Below are positions 51,835-60,464 of a stretch of DNA of 64,000 nucleotides, piece after piece. The notes beneath the pieces were generated by a model, which saw nothing but the letters and a program-made list of their open reading frames with translations, was not told where the DNA came from and searched no databases. The stretch is from Planktosalinus sp963977065 (GTDB lineage: Bacteria > Bacteroidota > Bacteroidia > Flavobacteriales > Flavobacteriaceae), in assembly GCA_963977065.1 (NCBI GenBank), contig CAXBNF010000010.1, positions 1-64,000 of the forward strand, written 5' to 3'. Every line of letters begins with the position of its first letter. The first letter of the stretch is position 1. The translations under genes and the position numbers were made by a program.

Positions 51835-54800
51835 TTATACTTCTTCTGTATTTCTTACTTTCACTTGATACATTACATTGGGTTTTGTACCTAAATATTC
51901 AATCAAGTGGTATCTCCTTTTATCATTATATTTTTCAGCAATGAGTGATTCTTCATCATTCACATCACCGAATATCATTGCTCCACTATCACAAGCTGCC
52001 GAACAGGCGGTTTGGAATTCTCCATCCTTAATTTGTCTTCCGTCTTTCTTGGCTTCCAGTATGGTTAATTGTGTTTTTTGGATGCAGAATGAACATTTTT
52101 CCATCACCCCTCTGGAGCGCACAGTTACATCAGGATTGACAACCATTCTTCCTAAATCGTTGTTCATATGGTAGTCAAACTCGTCATTTTGGCTGTATAA
52201 GAACCAGTTGAAACGACGCACTTTGTATGGACAGTTGTTTGCACAATATCGGGTACCCACACAACGGTTGTAAGCCATTTGATTTTGACCCTGACGACCG
52301 TGTGATGTTGCTGCTACCGGACAAACCGTCTCACAAGGAGCGTGGTTACAGTGTTGACACATCACCGGTTGAAAAGCAACCTGTGGATTCTCAGAAGGAT
52401 TTTCAAGTTCGCCAAACTGACTTAGGGATTCACCCAAGCCTGAAATCGCATTTTTCTTATCAGCATCATCAAGAATTGTTTCTTCTGATGAATAATATCT
52501 ATCAATACGTAACCAGTGCATATCCCTGCTGCGTCTCACTTCGGTTTTTCCAACTACCGGCACATTGTTTTCTGCATGACAAGCGATTACGCAAGCACCA
52601 CATCCTGTACAGGCGTTTAAATCGATAGAGAGCTTAAAGTGATGACCAATAGAACGATCAAATGCTTCCCATAAATCAACTTCCGGTGAATCTACCGGCG
52701 TATTAATATGATTCAATGCCACCTTTGGCATCGGATTCCATTCTTTATAATCTACTGTATTGAACACCTCAAGAGTAGTTTCTCTAATGATGTCTCTACC
52801 CATCATGGTGTTGTGCAACTGAACACAAGCAAACTCGTGTTCGCCACTTGCTTTTTCAAGTGACACACGTTGTACACCATTAAAGTTAGTATATAATGAG
52901 TAGGCATTCACTCCCACTTGCATTTCCTTTTGAATGTTATGTGTTTTTCCAAAACCAAACGAAAGTCCCACGGTTCCTCTAGCTTGTCCCGGCTGAATAA
53001 TCACAGGAACATTTTCCAATGTTTGCCCATTGGCAGTAATGTTAACATAGCTCCCGTTGAGAGCTCCTGTTGCGACATGCCAGTTTTTTAAACCAATTGC
53101 TTCTGCATCTGCAGCAGATATCGTCATATAGTTATCCCAGGAAACTCTTGAAATAGGATCGGGGAATTCTTGCAACCACGGGTTGTTGGCATTTTGACCA
53201 TCACCCATATTTGTTTTGGTATAGAAAATCAAGTCAAAATCACCTTCAGATAAGGAAGAATTTGATAAGGCACCATCAGAGGAAGCACTTACCATAGTTC
53301 CTGAAACTGATGTGTTTTCAACTGCTATTTCTGTGTTGCTTTCAAAAACACCATCGTGTAAAGCCTGATTCCAGGATTTAGATCCCAGTAAAGGTTCTGT
53401 TGTTTCCTTTATATAATCAAAATAAGATTTCTCTTCTCCTACCCAAGACAGCAAACAATCTTGAAATTGCTTTGTGTTGAATAAAGGTCTAATAGTGGGT
53501 TGCGACAGTGCAAAGTGTCCTTTTTTGATTTGAACATCTCCCCAGGATTCTAGATAGTGAGGAGTTGCTGCTACAAATTGTGCCTGAGATGCTGTAGCAT
53601 CTTCACGCATTGCAAAGGCTAACGTAAAATCGAGATTTTTATAGGCTTCAGCAAATTCAGTTGCATTTGGGAAAGAGTACAAGGGATCAACGCCCACTGT
53701 AATTAAACCTTTTACTGCTCCTGATTTTATACCTTGAATGACATTGAGCACCTCTTGCGACTTGCCTTGTCTGTTCATTCTTGGCTTAGTGGTATCCATT
53801 ACCTGACTTCCAAGCGATTCATTTAGTTCCAAAGCCATTGTTTGTGCTTCCACATCCATGAGTCCACAAACAACCACTGCTTTTGAACCGTCTTTTTGCA
53901 ATTGTCTTTTTGCATTTGCAACAGCTTCCTGAACACCTTCAGGCAGATTGGCACTTTTTCCGGCGAGTGCTTTAAGAACCTCCTTTTGTTGAGCAGGAGT
54001 AACCGCAACACGCTTATCTGCATTTGCACCACTGCGTGTCATTAATGATTCAAACTGAATGTGGCGTGACATTTTTCCGTTTTTGGGAATGCGTCCCTTT
54101 GCATAGCCTGCAGTATAACCGCCACCTTGCCAGTCACCAAGAAAATCTGCGCCTACAGATACGATGACTTCCGCTTTAGCGAAATCATAATCTGCCAGTC
54201 CTCTGGTTCCATATTTCATTTGAAAAGCATCAAGTGCTTCAGAGCTGGAAACAGTGTCATATATTACATGACGAATGTTTGAATATTTTGAGGTAAATTC
54301 CTTAATCAATTTTGTAGTAGAAGGACTGGCAAAGGTTTGTGTTAACAAAACTACTTCGTTGCCATTGGCTGCTAATGTATCCAACCTTGATGCTACTAGA
54401 GGATTGAAATAATCCCAATCAACAGATTCTCCATCTACCAAAGGCCCTTGCAATCTATTTTTATCATAGAGTGACAATACAGATGCCTGAACTCTGGCAT
54501 TTGCACTTCCATTGGTACTTGCCAATGTGTTGTTTTCAATTTTGATGGGTCTTCCTTCTCGTGTTTTTACCAAAATGGAAGCAAAATCAAATCCATCTGC
54601 AATAGTGGTTGCATAGAAGTTTGCCAGACCCGGAACGATTTCGTCCGGGTGAATCACATAAGGGATTGATTTTATCACCGGTCCTTCACAGGCAGCTAGA
54701 GATGCTGCTGCTGTTGTAAAACCAACATATTTTAAAAAGTCGCGACGTGTTGTTGAAGAAGTTTCAAGCGTTTCTTTGTCGCCTAAAAATTCATCTGTTG

Positions 54801-54900
54801 GTATTTGTTCAACAAACTCGTTTTGTTTTAGCGTCTCAACAATGGAACTGTTTTCGTTCAGTTCTTCAACACTTTTCCAGTATTTCTTGCTTGATGCCAT
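51835..54900 (-). CDS. actB: ACIII subunit ActB (molybdopterin-oxidoreductase-like, iron-sulfur protein)
   Basis: 1021 residues. An N-terminal RR motif (52-53, TTRRDFLKYVGFTTAAASL) plus an AACEG lipobox-like end mark Tat-type export. A long molybdopterin-oxidoreductase-like domain follows (about 75-740), which lacks cofactor in ACIII. The last ~270 residues form a ferredoxin-like part with four Cys clusters: CTGCGACVIACHAENN, CQHCNHAPCETVC, CANNCPYKV with CSFCIQKTQ, and CSAACDSGAM. These wire electrons from quinol to the ActA hemes. Second gene of the operon. Confidence 0.96.
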   Translation of the reverse strand: MASSKKYWKSVEELNENSSIVETLKQNEFVEQIPTDEFLGDKETLETSSTTRRDFLKYVGFTTAAASLAACEGPVIKSIPYVIHPDEIVPGLANFYATTIADGFDFASILVKTREGRPIKIENNTLASTNGSANARVQASVLSLYDKNRLQGPLVDGESVDWDYFNPLVASRLDTLAANGNEVVLLTQTFASPSTTKLIKEFTSKYSNIRHVIYDTVSSSEALDAFQMKYGTRGLADYDFAKAEVIVSVGADFLGDWQGGGYTAGYAKGRIPKNGKMSRHIQFESLMTRSGANADKRVAVTPAQQKEVLKALAGKSANLPEGVQEAVANAKRQLQKDGSKAVVVCGLMDVEAQTMALELNESLGSQVMDTTKPRMNRQGKSQEVLNVIQGIKSGAVKGLITVGVDPLYSFPNATEFAEAYKNLDFTLAFAMREDATASQAQFVAATPHYLESWGDVQIKKGHFALSQPTIRPLFNTKQFQDCLLSWVGEEKSYFDYIKETTEPLLGSKSWNQALHDGVFESNTEIAVENTSVSGTMVSASSDGALSNSSLSEGDFDLIFYTKTNMGDGQNANNPWLQEFPDPISRVSWDNYMTISAADAEAIGLKNWHVATGALNGSYVNITANGQTLENVPVIIQPGQARGTVGLSFGFGKTHNIQKEMQVGVNAYSLYTNFNGVQRVSLEKASGEHEFACVQLHNTMMGRDIIRETTLEVFNTVDYKEWNPMPKVALNHINTPVDSPEVDLWEAFDRSIGHHFKLSIDLNACTGCGACVIACHAENNVPVVGKTEVRRSRDMHWLRIDRYYSSEETILDDADKKNAISGLGESLSQFGELENPSENPQVAFQPVMCQHCNHAPCETVCPVAATSHGRQGQNQMAYNRCVGTRYCANNCPYKVRRFNWFLYSQNDEFDYHMNNDLGRMVVNPDVTVRSRGVMEKCSFCIQKTQLTILEAKKDGRQIKDGEFQTACSAACDSGAMIFGDVNDEESLIAEKYNDKRRYHLIEYLGTKPNVMYQVKVRNTEEV

Positions 54901-54932
54901 ATTTTGGATTGAAATTTGTCTTTAATTTAGTT

Positions 54933-56267
54933 TTAATAGTGGCATTTACCACATTCAAGGGCTCCCATTTGGGCAGCTGTTAATTTTTCTACACCATACT
55001 TTTTGGAAAGCTCGGCGTGAATTTTTTCATAGTATTCATTTCCTTTTAGGTCAACATCTGTGGTGCGATGACAATCGATACACCAGCCCATTGTGAGCGG
55101 CGAATATTGATATAAGATTTCCATTTCTTCTACCGGACCGTGACAGGTTTGGCAATCAATGCCGGCTACTGTAACGTGTTGAGCGTGGTTGAAATAAGCC
55201 AAATCAGGAAGGTTGTGAATACGCACCCATTTTACAGGTTGTTCTTCACCGGTATAAACACGCTCTTCTGCATCCCACCCCACTGCGGCATAAAGCTTTT
55301 GAATCTCAGCGTCATAAAACTCCTTAGTATATCCTTCAGCTAAATCAACTTCTCCATTGTATTCATAGATATTTTCGTGACAACTCATACACACATTCAA
55401 AGAAGGAATTCCTGAATGTTTGCTTTTTCTGGCAGAGGAGTGACAGTAGTTACAATCTATCTGGTTATCACCGGCGTGTATTTTGTGTGAAAAGTGAATA
55501 GGTTGGATGGGCGCATAGCCTTGATCAACACCCACCTGCATAAAAAAGCCATAAGCATAATAAGCACCTGCCAACATAAGGAAAACAACCGTTACTAAAA
55601 CCAAAAACTGGTTTTGCACAAAGGCTTTCCAGATGGGAGTCGTTTTTTCTTTTTCCGGATACACCACATTATTTGCCTGAGCAATTTTCTTGAGGACATT
55701 GCTCACCATAAACAGCATGATGACCAGCATGAACATCACAACAATAAGTAAACCGAGAACTAAAGTGTTTGAGATTCCACCTTCAGAACCTGATGTAGCT
55801 GTTCCTCCTTCGGTTGTAGCAACGACGGGCTCCGCTTTTGGTTGGCTGGTATATGCTACCAAATCATCAAGGTCTTTATCTGTAAGTTGAGGAAATGCCT
55901 GCATCACAGAACCGTTGTACTCGTTAAAGAGTGCTACTGCTATGGGGTCACCTGCCTGAACCAGAGCCTGACTGTTTCTAATCCAACTGTACAACCATTC
56001 TTTCTCATAGCGTTCAGCCATTCCTCTTAATGCGGGACCAATGGCCTTTCTGTCCATTTGGTGACAGGCAGCACAATTACTGTTAAACAATTGTCTCCCT
56101 GCAGCAGGATCACCTGCAAGCTCAACGACGGCTTCAGCTGCCGGCTCTTCAGTTTCAACCGGAGCATCTTCTTGAGCGCTAAGTGTGTTTGTGAAAATTA
56201 ACAGCAACGCTGTTAATGCAAGAGAAGAAAATTTAAACAATAGATTTGGGTATTTCACCTTTTTCAT
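54933..56267 (-). CDS. actA: ACIII subunit ActA, multiheme cytochrome c
   Basis: 444 residues. Signal peptide to about residue 31. An N-terminal class-I cytochrome c domain has CAACH at 65-69; a membrane helix at 168-190 and another at 221-243 follow. Then the multiheme part has CNYCH (272-276), CMSCH (293-297), CQTCH (372-376), CIDCH (396-400) and CGKCH (439-443, one residue before the end). That makes six CxxCH sites. The family ActA is usually described with five hemes in its core; the extra one is the N-terminal domain. First gene of actABCDEF-ctaCD; a -7 box at 56445-56452 could start it. Confidence 0.95.
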   Translation of the reverse strand: MKKVKYPNLLFKFSSLALTALLLIFTNTLSAQEDAPVETEEPAAEAVVELAGDPAAGRQLFNSNCAACHQMDRKAIGPALRGMAERYEKEWLYSWIRNSQALVQAGDPIAVALFNEYNGSVMQAFPQLTDKDLDDLVAYTSQPKAEPVVATTEGGTATSGSEGGISNTLVLGLLIVVMFMLVIMLFMVSNVLKKIAQANNVVYPEKEKTTPIWKAFVQNQFLVLVTVVFLMLAGAYYAYGFFMQVGVDQGYAPIQPIHFSHKIHAGDNQIDCNYCHSSARKSKHSGIPSLNVCMSCHENIYEYNGEVDLAEGYTKEFYDAEIQKLYAAVGWDAEERVYTGEEQPVKWVRIHNLPDLAYFNHAQHVTVAGIDCQTCHGPVEEMEILYQYSPLTMGWCIDCHRTTDVDLKGNEYYEKIHAELSKKYGVEKLTAAQMGALECGKCHY

Positions 56268-56444
56268 CTGTAACTATTTATTATTTTGCAATGAGGTAAA
56301 ACACTAAAACAGGATAACCATTCTTATTGTTTTAACCGTAAGCTATTGATAATCTACAATCTGTTATTTAATATAAAGGCGATAGATTTACTTTTTCTGA
56401 CTCATAAAAAAAGAGTTACGTGATCAACCCTCAAAATAACCGTA

Positions 56445-56452
56445 CAAAAGTA
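56445..56452 (-). promoter_or_regulatory. candidate -7 box for the actABCDEF-ctaCD operon
   Basis: On the minus strand TACTTTTG fits TAnnTTTG. There is no clear -33 box, and the leader would be about 170 bases long, so this is tentative. Confidence 0.3.
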
Positions 56453-56528
56453 ACATTTTAAGTCCATTTTAGGAATTGAAAGTAAACCTTAACTAATAAT
56501 TTATACTAATTCTAAATAATAAATTGCT

Positions 56529-56558
56529 TTTGTTTTAAGTTATAATCATTTAGATTTG
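56529..56558 (+). promoter_or_regulatory. strong Bacteroidota promoter for the SPOR gene
   Basis: TTTG (56529-56532), 18-base spacer, TAGATTTG (56551-56558) match both boxes of the consensus. Transcription would start near 56564, so the TTG at 56556 cannot be the start codon and the ATG at 56586 is used, with AAAAAGG upstream. Confidence 0.7.
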
Positions 56559-56585
56559 TATTTACTCAAAAAAAGGTATTTCAAA

Positions 56586-56969
56586 ATGAAATTCAAACAA
56601 TTTTTTTTCGTCTTAACACTATTTTTCTTTGCAGGCTTTATGTATTCTCAGCAGGGCACCTTGCAAATTAATCAAGATGAAAAAATTACCGAACTACTTC
56701 GCCTCAAATCAAATTTATCAAAAGATAATAAAATTTCTGATGGTTACACGATACAATTATACTATGGAGAATTAAAAGAAGCCAATAATGTGATTCGAAA
56801 TTACAACAGAAGTATGTCTGTTTGGTCTGCCACCATTGAATATGAAACACCAAATTATAAAGTGTGGGTGGGCAATTACAGCACGCGTCTTGAAGCAGAC
56901 AGAGCATTGCTTGAAATCCAAAAAACCTTTCCCACTGCTTTTGTGTTGAGGCCTGAACGGCGAAATTAA
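56586..56969 (+). CDS. exported SPOR domain protein
   Basis: 127 residues from ATG 56586. Signal peptide MKFKQFFFVLTLFFFAGFMYS. The C-terminal ~70 residues form a SPOR domain (GYTIQLYYGELKEAN, then YKVWVGNYSTRLEADRALLEIQKTFPTAFVL), which binds denuded peptidoglycan glycans, typically at division sites. The N-terminal segment is a short linker. Convergent with the DUF5916 gene, with only 14 bases between the stops and no hairpin I can defend. Confidence 0.9.
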   Translation: MKFKQFFFVLTLFFFAGFMYSQQGTLQINQDEKITELLRLKSNLSKDNKISDGYTIQLYYGELKEANNVIRNYNRSMSVWSATIEYETPNYKVWVGNYSTRLEADRALLEIQKTFPTAFVLRPERRN

Positions 56970-56983
56970 GTCTATTTATTTTT

Positions 56984-59467
56984 TTACAGCTGAACGCTTC
57001 CGCGATTCATTTTTTGCGGACGCATACTTCCCACTCGGTTTTCTTGAGCGTCTTTTCTAAACAAAGGCTTCACGCGGTTGTAGTCCAAAAAATAGCTTAC
57101 TCTTATAGAAAAACTATGCAATTGAGGTTGTTCAAATAAATTTTCAAAATTTTCTTTAAACCCAAGGCCTGCTTCATCAAAAAAGCTATCGATTGCATTT
57201 CTGTATAAAAATGTGAGTTGACTACCGGGTGCAAACCACCAGGAATAGCGTAAATCTATATTCCAGCTGTTATATGAGGTGTTGTGTACATTTTCATAAG
57301 TTGGATTTGAGATGAGATCTCCATTGTTTTCAAGGGTATAGAATTGAATGTATTCCACTTCAGAAAAATAATGCCTAAAAGACAGGCTGGCCGCCATTTT
57401 ATTATTAAATATGTATTGCGATTCCAGAGAGGTTATTATTGTATTGCGATCTCTTTGACCAAATAATATATCATCATCTATTCTATTCACATATCCCTGT
57501 TCATTTGAGGAGTAATTTACTCTGGCACCGGCATTTACTTTCCATTTGTCTGAAAATCGATATCTGGGTGAAACACCAAAACTTTTGATGTTTCTGTTTT
57601 TTTCATCAAACGAGACCAATTCAAGATCCAGTTCAAATGCAAATCTTTTTCTGTAATCTGTAGAAATCCAAACCCAGGGATTGTAATAAGCAGGTTGTTT
57701 TACAAACCTTCCTTCTGTGCGTGGTTCATAGATATCATTGGTTCCAAAAGGAGTGGTTTCAAAACCCCCTCCAAAAGCAATAAACTCTTTTGTTGTAAAA
57801 CTTGAATTGAAGTTGAAGTTAAACCTATTGTACAAATCTGGTTCCAGCCTTCTATTTAAATTCAAGTTAAAATTTAGAAAAATATTATTGAATGCACCTT
57901 GAGGTTGTAATAATCTGTACCCATAATACCCATAGTAACTGATGAAATTTGTATTTGTAGAAAATCCAAGGTCGTTAATATCATAGTCTATTGTTCTAAA
58001 ATTTACGGATGTGGTATAGCGATGTTTACCGCTTATGTTTGATACTTGTATTCGCCCCGCATTGCCAAACTTGGTACTATCGGTCAATACCCAACTACTT
58101 TTTAAATAGGAATAATAACGAAATGTATTGCTTTTATTTGTGATGTCTAATAACAAAGCTGTGGCATTTGCATCTCTAAAATCACCTTCTCTCAATACAT
58201 TGGTATTTACGAGCGTTATTGAATTGTTTTCGCCAAATCGCTGGTCTAGAACAAGCACATTGTAATTTGCCAGGGGTTCGACAATTTCTTTACGGGTTTC
58301 AGAAGTTTCCGTATTTTCAATGGTTGCATAGGTGTTTTTAGTGATTCCATTAAAAAACCCCACTCCCAAACCTTTTGAAGTTCGACCTGAGATTTTTGCA
58401 GCATTGATTAAGTCAATTCTTGATGGGTAACTTTTGATTTCTTCATTTTCATCCAGCACCGGAAATCGGGATGGAGTCCCTCCCACTCTTCTGGAGTAGA
58501 ACAATCCTCCTTTTGAAAAGAGTTCTGTACCCTCATTAAAAAATTGCCTTTGTTCTGCAAATTGCACTTCAAAAGCAGAGAGATTTAAAACGGCTTCATC
58601 AAATTTTGTTTGACCGAAATCAGGGACGAGAACCATATCCAGTGTAAACGCATCATTAATGCCATATTTAAGATCCATCCCCCCATTTAGTACAGTTTCT
58701 GTTTCTCCATCAAAGTTATTGACATATGTTGAAAGATAGGGTTGTAACGAAAGCCTAAGCGGGGTTTTGATGTTTTGAATTCCATAAATTTCACCATCAT
58801 AAATGGTAAAGCTGCCTTTTGTGTTGTCGATAGGACTCCAGCTGTATCTGGTGCGTTCCCTTCTGAACTCCCTTTCCATATTCAAGCCCCAAACCTGAAC
58901 CTCTTTTTCGGGAAACCGCAGTTCTGAATAAGGAATAAAGACTTCTGCAACCCAGCCATCTTCATGAATTTTTGCTGCACTGTACCAAACTGCATTCCAG
59001 GAATTATCCTCGCCCTGGTTGGTCATTTTTGCATCATATTGAACGCCGGAAGCCGTGACAATAAATTGGAGGCTTTGTTGGCGGTCATTGTAGCCATTGA
59101 GAAGGATAAAGAAAAAATCCTGATTTCCAATCTGGTCCCTTTCCACTAATTCTCTTGGGATTAAATCGGGATTGGGGTCATGCATTTTTGCTCCAAAATA
59201 AATACCCAAATCATCATACACAATTTTTACTTCGGTTTTAAGACTGTCTGGTATGGGTCTGCCATTAACGGGTTGTCTTTCCACAAAATCTGTGGCTATC
59301 GCAGCATGTTTCCAAGCCTCATCGTCAAGAATACCATCTATATGGGGTGCTTTAGAAATTTTAGTAATCGTAATCTGTTTTCTTTGAAGAGAATCAAGTG
59401 ATTGCGTATAGCTATTGAATGAGAAAAAACAGCTCATTAGAAAGGTTAGGGTCACATATTTACTCAT
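56984..59467 (-). CDS. CBM9/DUF5916 outer-membrane protein
   Basis: 827 residues. Signal peptide to about residue 21. Residues about 32-225 form a carbohydrate-binding family 9-like beta sandwich (APHIDGILDDEAWKHA, VYDDLGIYFGAKMHDPNPD, VAEVFIPYSELRFPE). The long C-terminal part is DUF5916: alternating beta strands with FAEQRQFFNEGTELFSKGGLFYSRRVG and a likely outer-membrane barrel, ending RVSYFLDYNRVKPLF. Such proteins are widespread in Flavobacteriia; some occur with peptidase or polysaccharide-use genes, but no substrate is known. Single gene. Confidence 0.87.
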   Translation of the reverse strand: MSKYVTLTFLMSCFFSFNSYTQSLDSLQRKQITITKISKAPHIDGILDDEAWKHAAIATDFVERQPVNGRPIPDSLKTEVKIVYDDLGIYFGAKMHDPNPDLIPRELVERDQIGNQDFFFILLNGYNDRQQSLQFIVTASGVQYDAKMTNQGEDNSWNAVWYSAAKIHEDGWVAEVFIPYSELRFPEKEVQVWGLNMEREFRRERTRYSWSPIDNTKGSFTIYDGEIYGIQNIKTPLRLSLQPYLSTYVNNFDGETETVLNGGMDLKYGINDAFTLDMVLVPDFGQTKFDEAVLNLSAFEVQFAEQRQFFNEGTELFSKGGLFYSRRVGGTPSRFPVLDENEEIKSYPSRIDLINAAKISGRTSKGLGVGFFNGITKNTYATIENTETSETRKEIVEPLANYNVLVLDQRFGENNSITLVNTNVLREGDFRDANATALLLDITNKSNTFRYYSYLKSSWVLTDSTKFGNAGRIQVSNISGKHRYTTSVNFRTIDYDINDLGFSTNTNFISYYGYYGYRLLQPQGAFNNIFLNFNLNLNRRLEPDLYNRFNFNFNSSFTTKEFIAFGGGFETTPFGTNDIYEPRTEGRFVKQPAYYNPWVWISTDYRKRFAFELDLELVSFDEKNRNIKSFGVSPRYRFSDKWKVNAGARVNYSSNEQGYVNRIDDDILFGQRDRNTIITSLESQYIFNNKMAASLSFRHYFSEVEYIQFYTLENNGDLISNPTYENVHNTSYNSWNIDLRYSWWFAPGSQLTFLYRNAIDSFFDEAGLGFKENFENLFEQPQLHSFSIRVSYFLDYNRVKPLFRKDAQENRVGSMRPQKMNRGSVQL

Positions 59468-59673
59468 GGAAACAATTTATAAATAGACACGAATAAAACT
59501 AATGTGTTACACTATTATTGTTAATTTTTAAGGGCTTTGGGCAATTTTTTAACAAAGTAAATAACGGACTATTTGTGACATTTTAAGCATTTAAGTTTCT
59601 AATTGAATAATTGATACTATTATTTAAAATATTTTATTAAATTTATTTTAATAACTAACTAACATTCAAATTT

Positions 59674-60381
59674 ATGGAAACAAAAATTTCAACAAAATTT
59701 ATTTTGGAATTGGTGGGAACGTTCTCATTGGTTCTTTTTGGTTGTGGTGCAGCAGCGGTTTCAGGTGTTGACACGATTGCCGGTTTATCAGGTTTGGGCC
59801 TTTTAGGCATTTCTTTTGCGTTTGGTCTTGCTGTGGTGGTGATGGCTTATGCCATTGGAGGCATCTCTGGTTGTCACATCAATCCTGCCATCACCATTTC
59901 AATGCTCGTGGCCGGAAAAATTGATTTGAAAGATGCCGTGGCTTATGTGATTGCGCAACTAATAGGCGCTGCATTGGCAGCTTTTGTGTTGATGCAAATT
60001 TTAAGCGGTCAAGCCGGATTTGAGATGGGTGAATATGCCCTGGGCTCTAATGGTTGGGGTGAAAATTATCAAAACAACTTTAATGTAACTGCAGCTTTTA
60101 TTACTGAGGCGGTGCTTACCTTTTTGTTTTTGTTTGTCATTTTTGCGACGACATCAAAATTTGGAAACAGCACTATGGCAGGATTAGCAATTGGATTAAC
60201 ACTGGTACTCATTCACCTTGTTGCAATACCCATCACGGGAACTTCTGTAAACCCGGCTCGTAGTTTTGGTCCAGCCCTATTTGCCGGTGGCGCTGCACTT
60301 TCACAACTTTGGTTGTTTATCGTGGCTCCGCTTGTGGGCGGTATTGTGGCTGCTTTGTTTTGGAAGGTGGTTGAGAAATAA
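59674..60381 (+). CDS. aqpZ: aquaporin (AqpZ type)
   Basis: 235 residues, six helices. Two half-helix motifs: HINPAITI (first NPA) and TSVNPARSFGPAL (second NPA with Arg selectivity residue). The narrow-filter residues fit water channels: an F in FAFGLAV and H in VLIHLVAIPITGTSV, as in AqpZ, rather than the Gly/Asp set of glycerol facilitators. Inner membrane water channel for osmotic balance. Single gene, convergent with infB across a shared terminator. Water specificity is inferred. Confidence 0.92.
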   Translation: METKISTKFILELVGTFSLVLFGCGAAAVSGVDTIAGLSGLGLLGISFAFGLAVVVMAYAIGGISGCHINPAITISMLVAGKIDLKDAVAYVIAQLIGAALAAFVLMQILSGQAGFEMGEYALGSNGWGENYQNNFNVTAAFITEAVLTFLFLFVIFATTSKFGNSTMAGLAIGLTLVLIHLVAIPITGTSVNPARSFGPALFAGGAALSQLWLFIVAPLVGGIVAALFWKVVEK

Positions 60382-60408
60382 AGATATTAAACGTCCTGCT
60401 AACATAAA

Positions 60409-60439
60409 AACTGCCGACTCATCAAATAAGTCGGCAGTT
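60409..60439. terminator. bidirectional terminator between aqpZ and infB
   Basis: AACTGCCGACT (60409-60419) pairs perfectly with AGTCGGCAGTT (60429-60439) around 9 bases. T-rich sequence follows on either strand, so it can stop both the aquaporin and the nusA-infB transcripts. Confidence 0.88.
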
Positions 60440-60464
60440 GTATTTTTAGAAAGTAAAATTACTT

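Larger units (their letters stand above)
56268..56585. other. divergent regulatory region, ACIII operon and SPOR gene
   Basis: 318 bases without a gene. It has the SPOR promoter (56529-56558) and a possible ACIII -7 box (56445-56452), leaving an untranslated leader of about 170 bases for the ACIII operon. I see no repeated operator motif. Confidence 0.5.

Noticed and set aside
52227..52628. 133-residue plus-strand frame opposite actB
   Set aside because: Lies antisense to the Cys-cluster region of a well-supported gene and reads as random composition.
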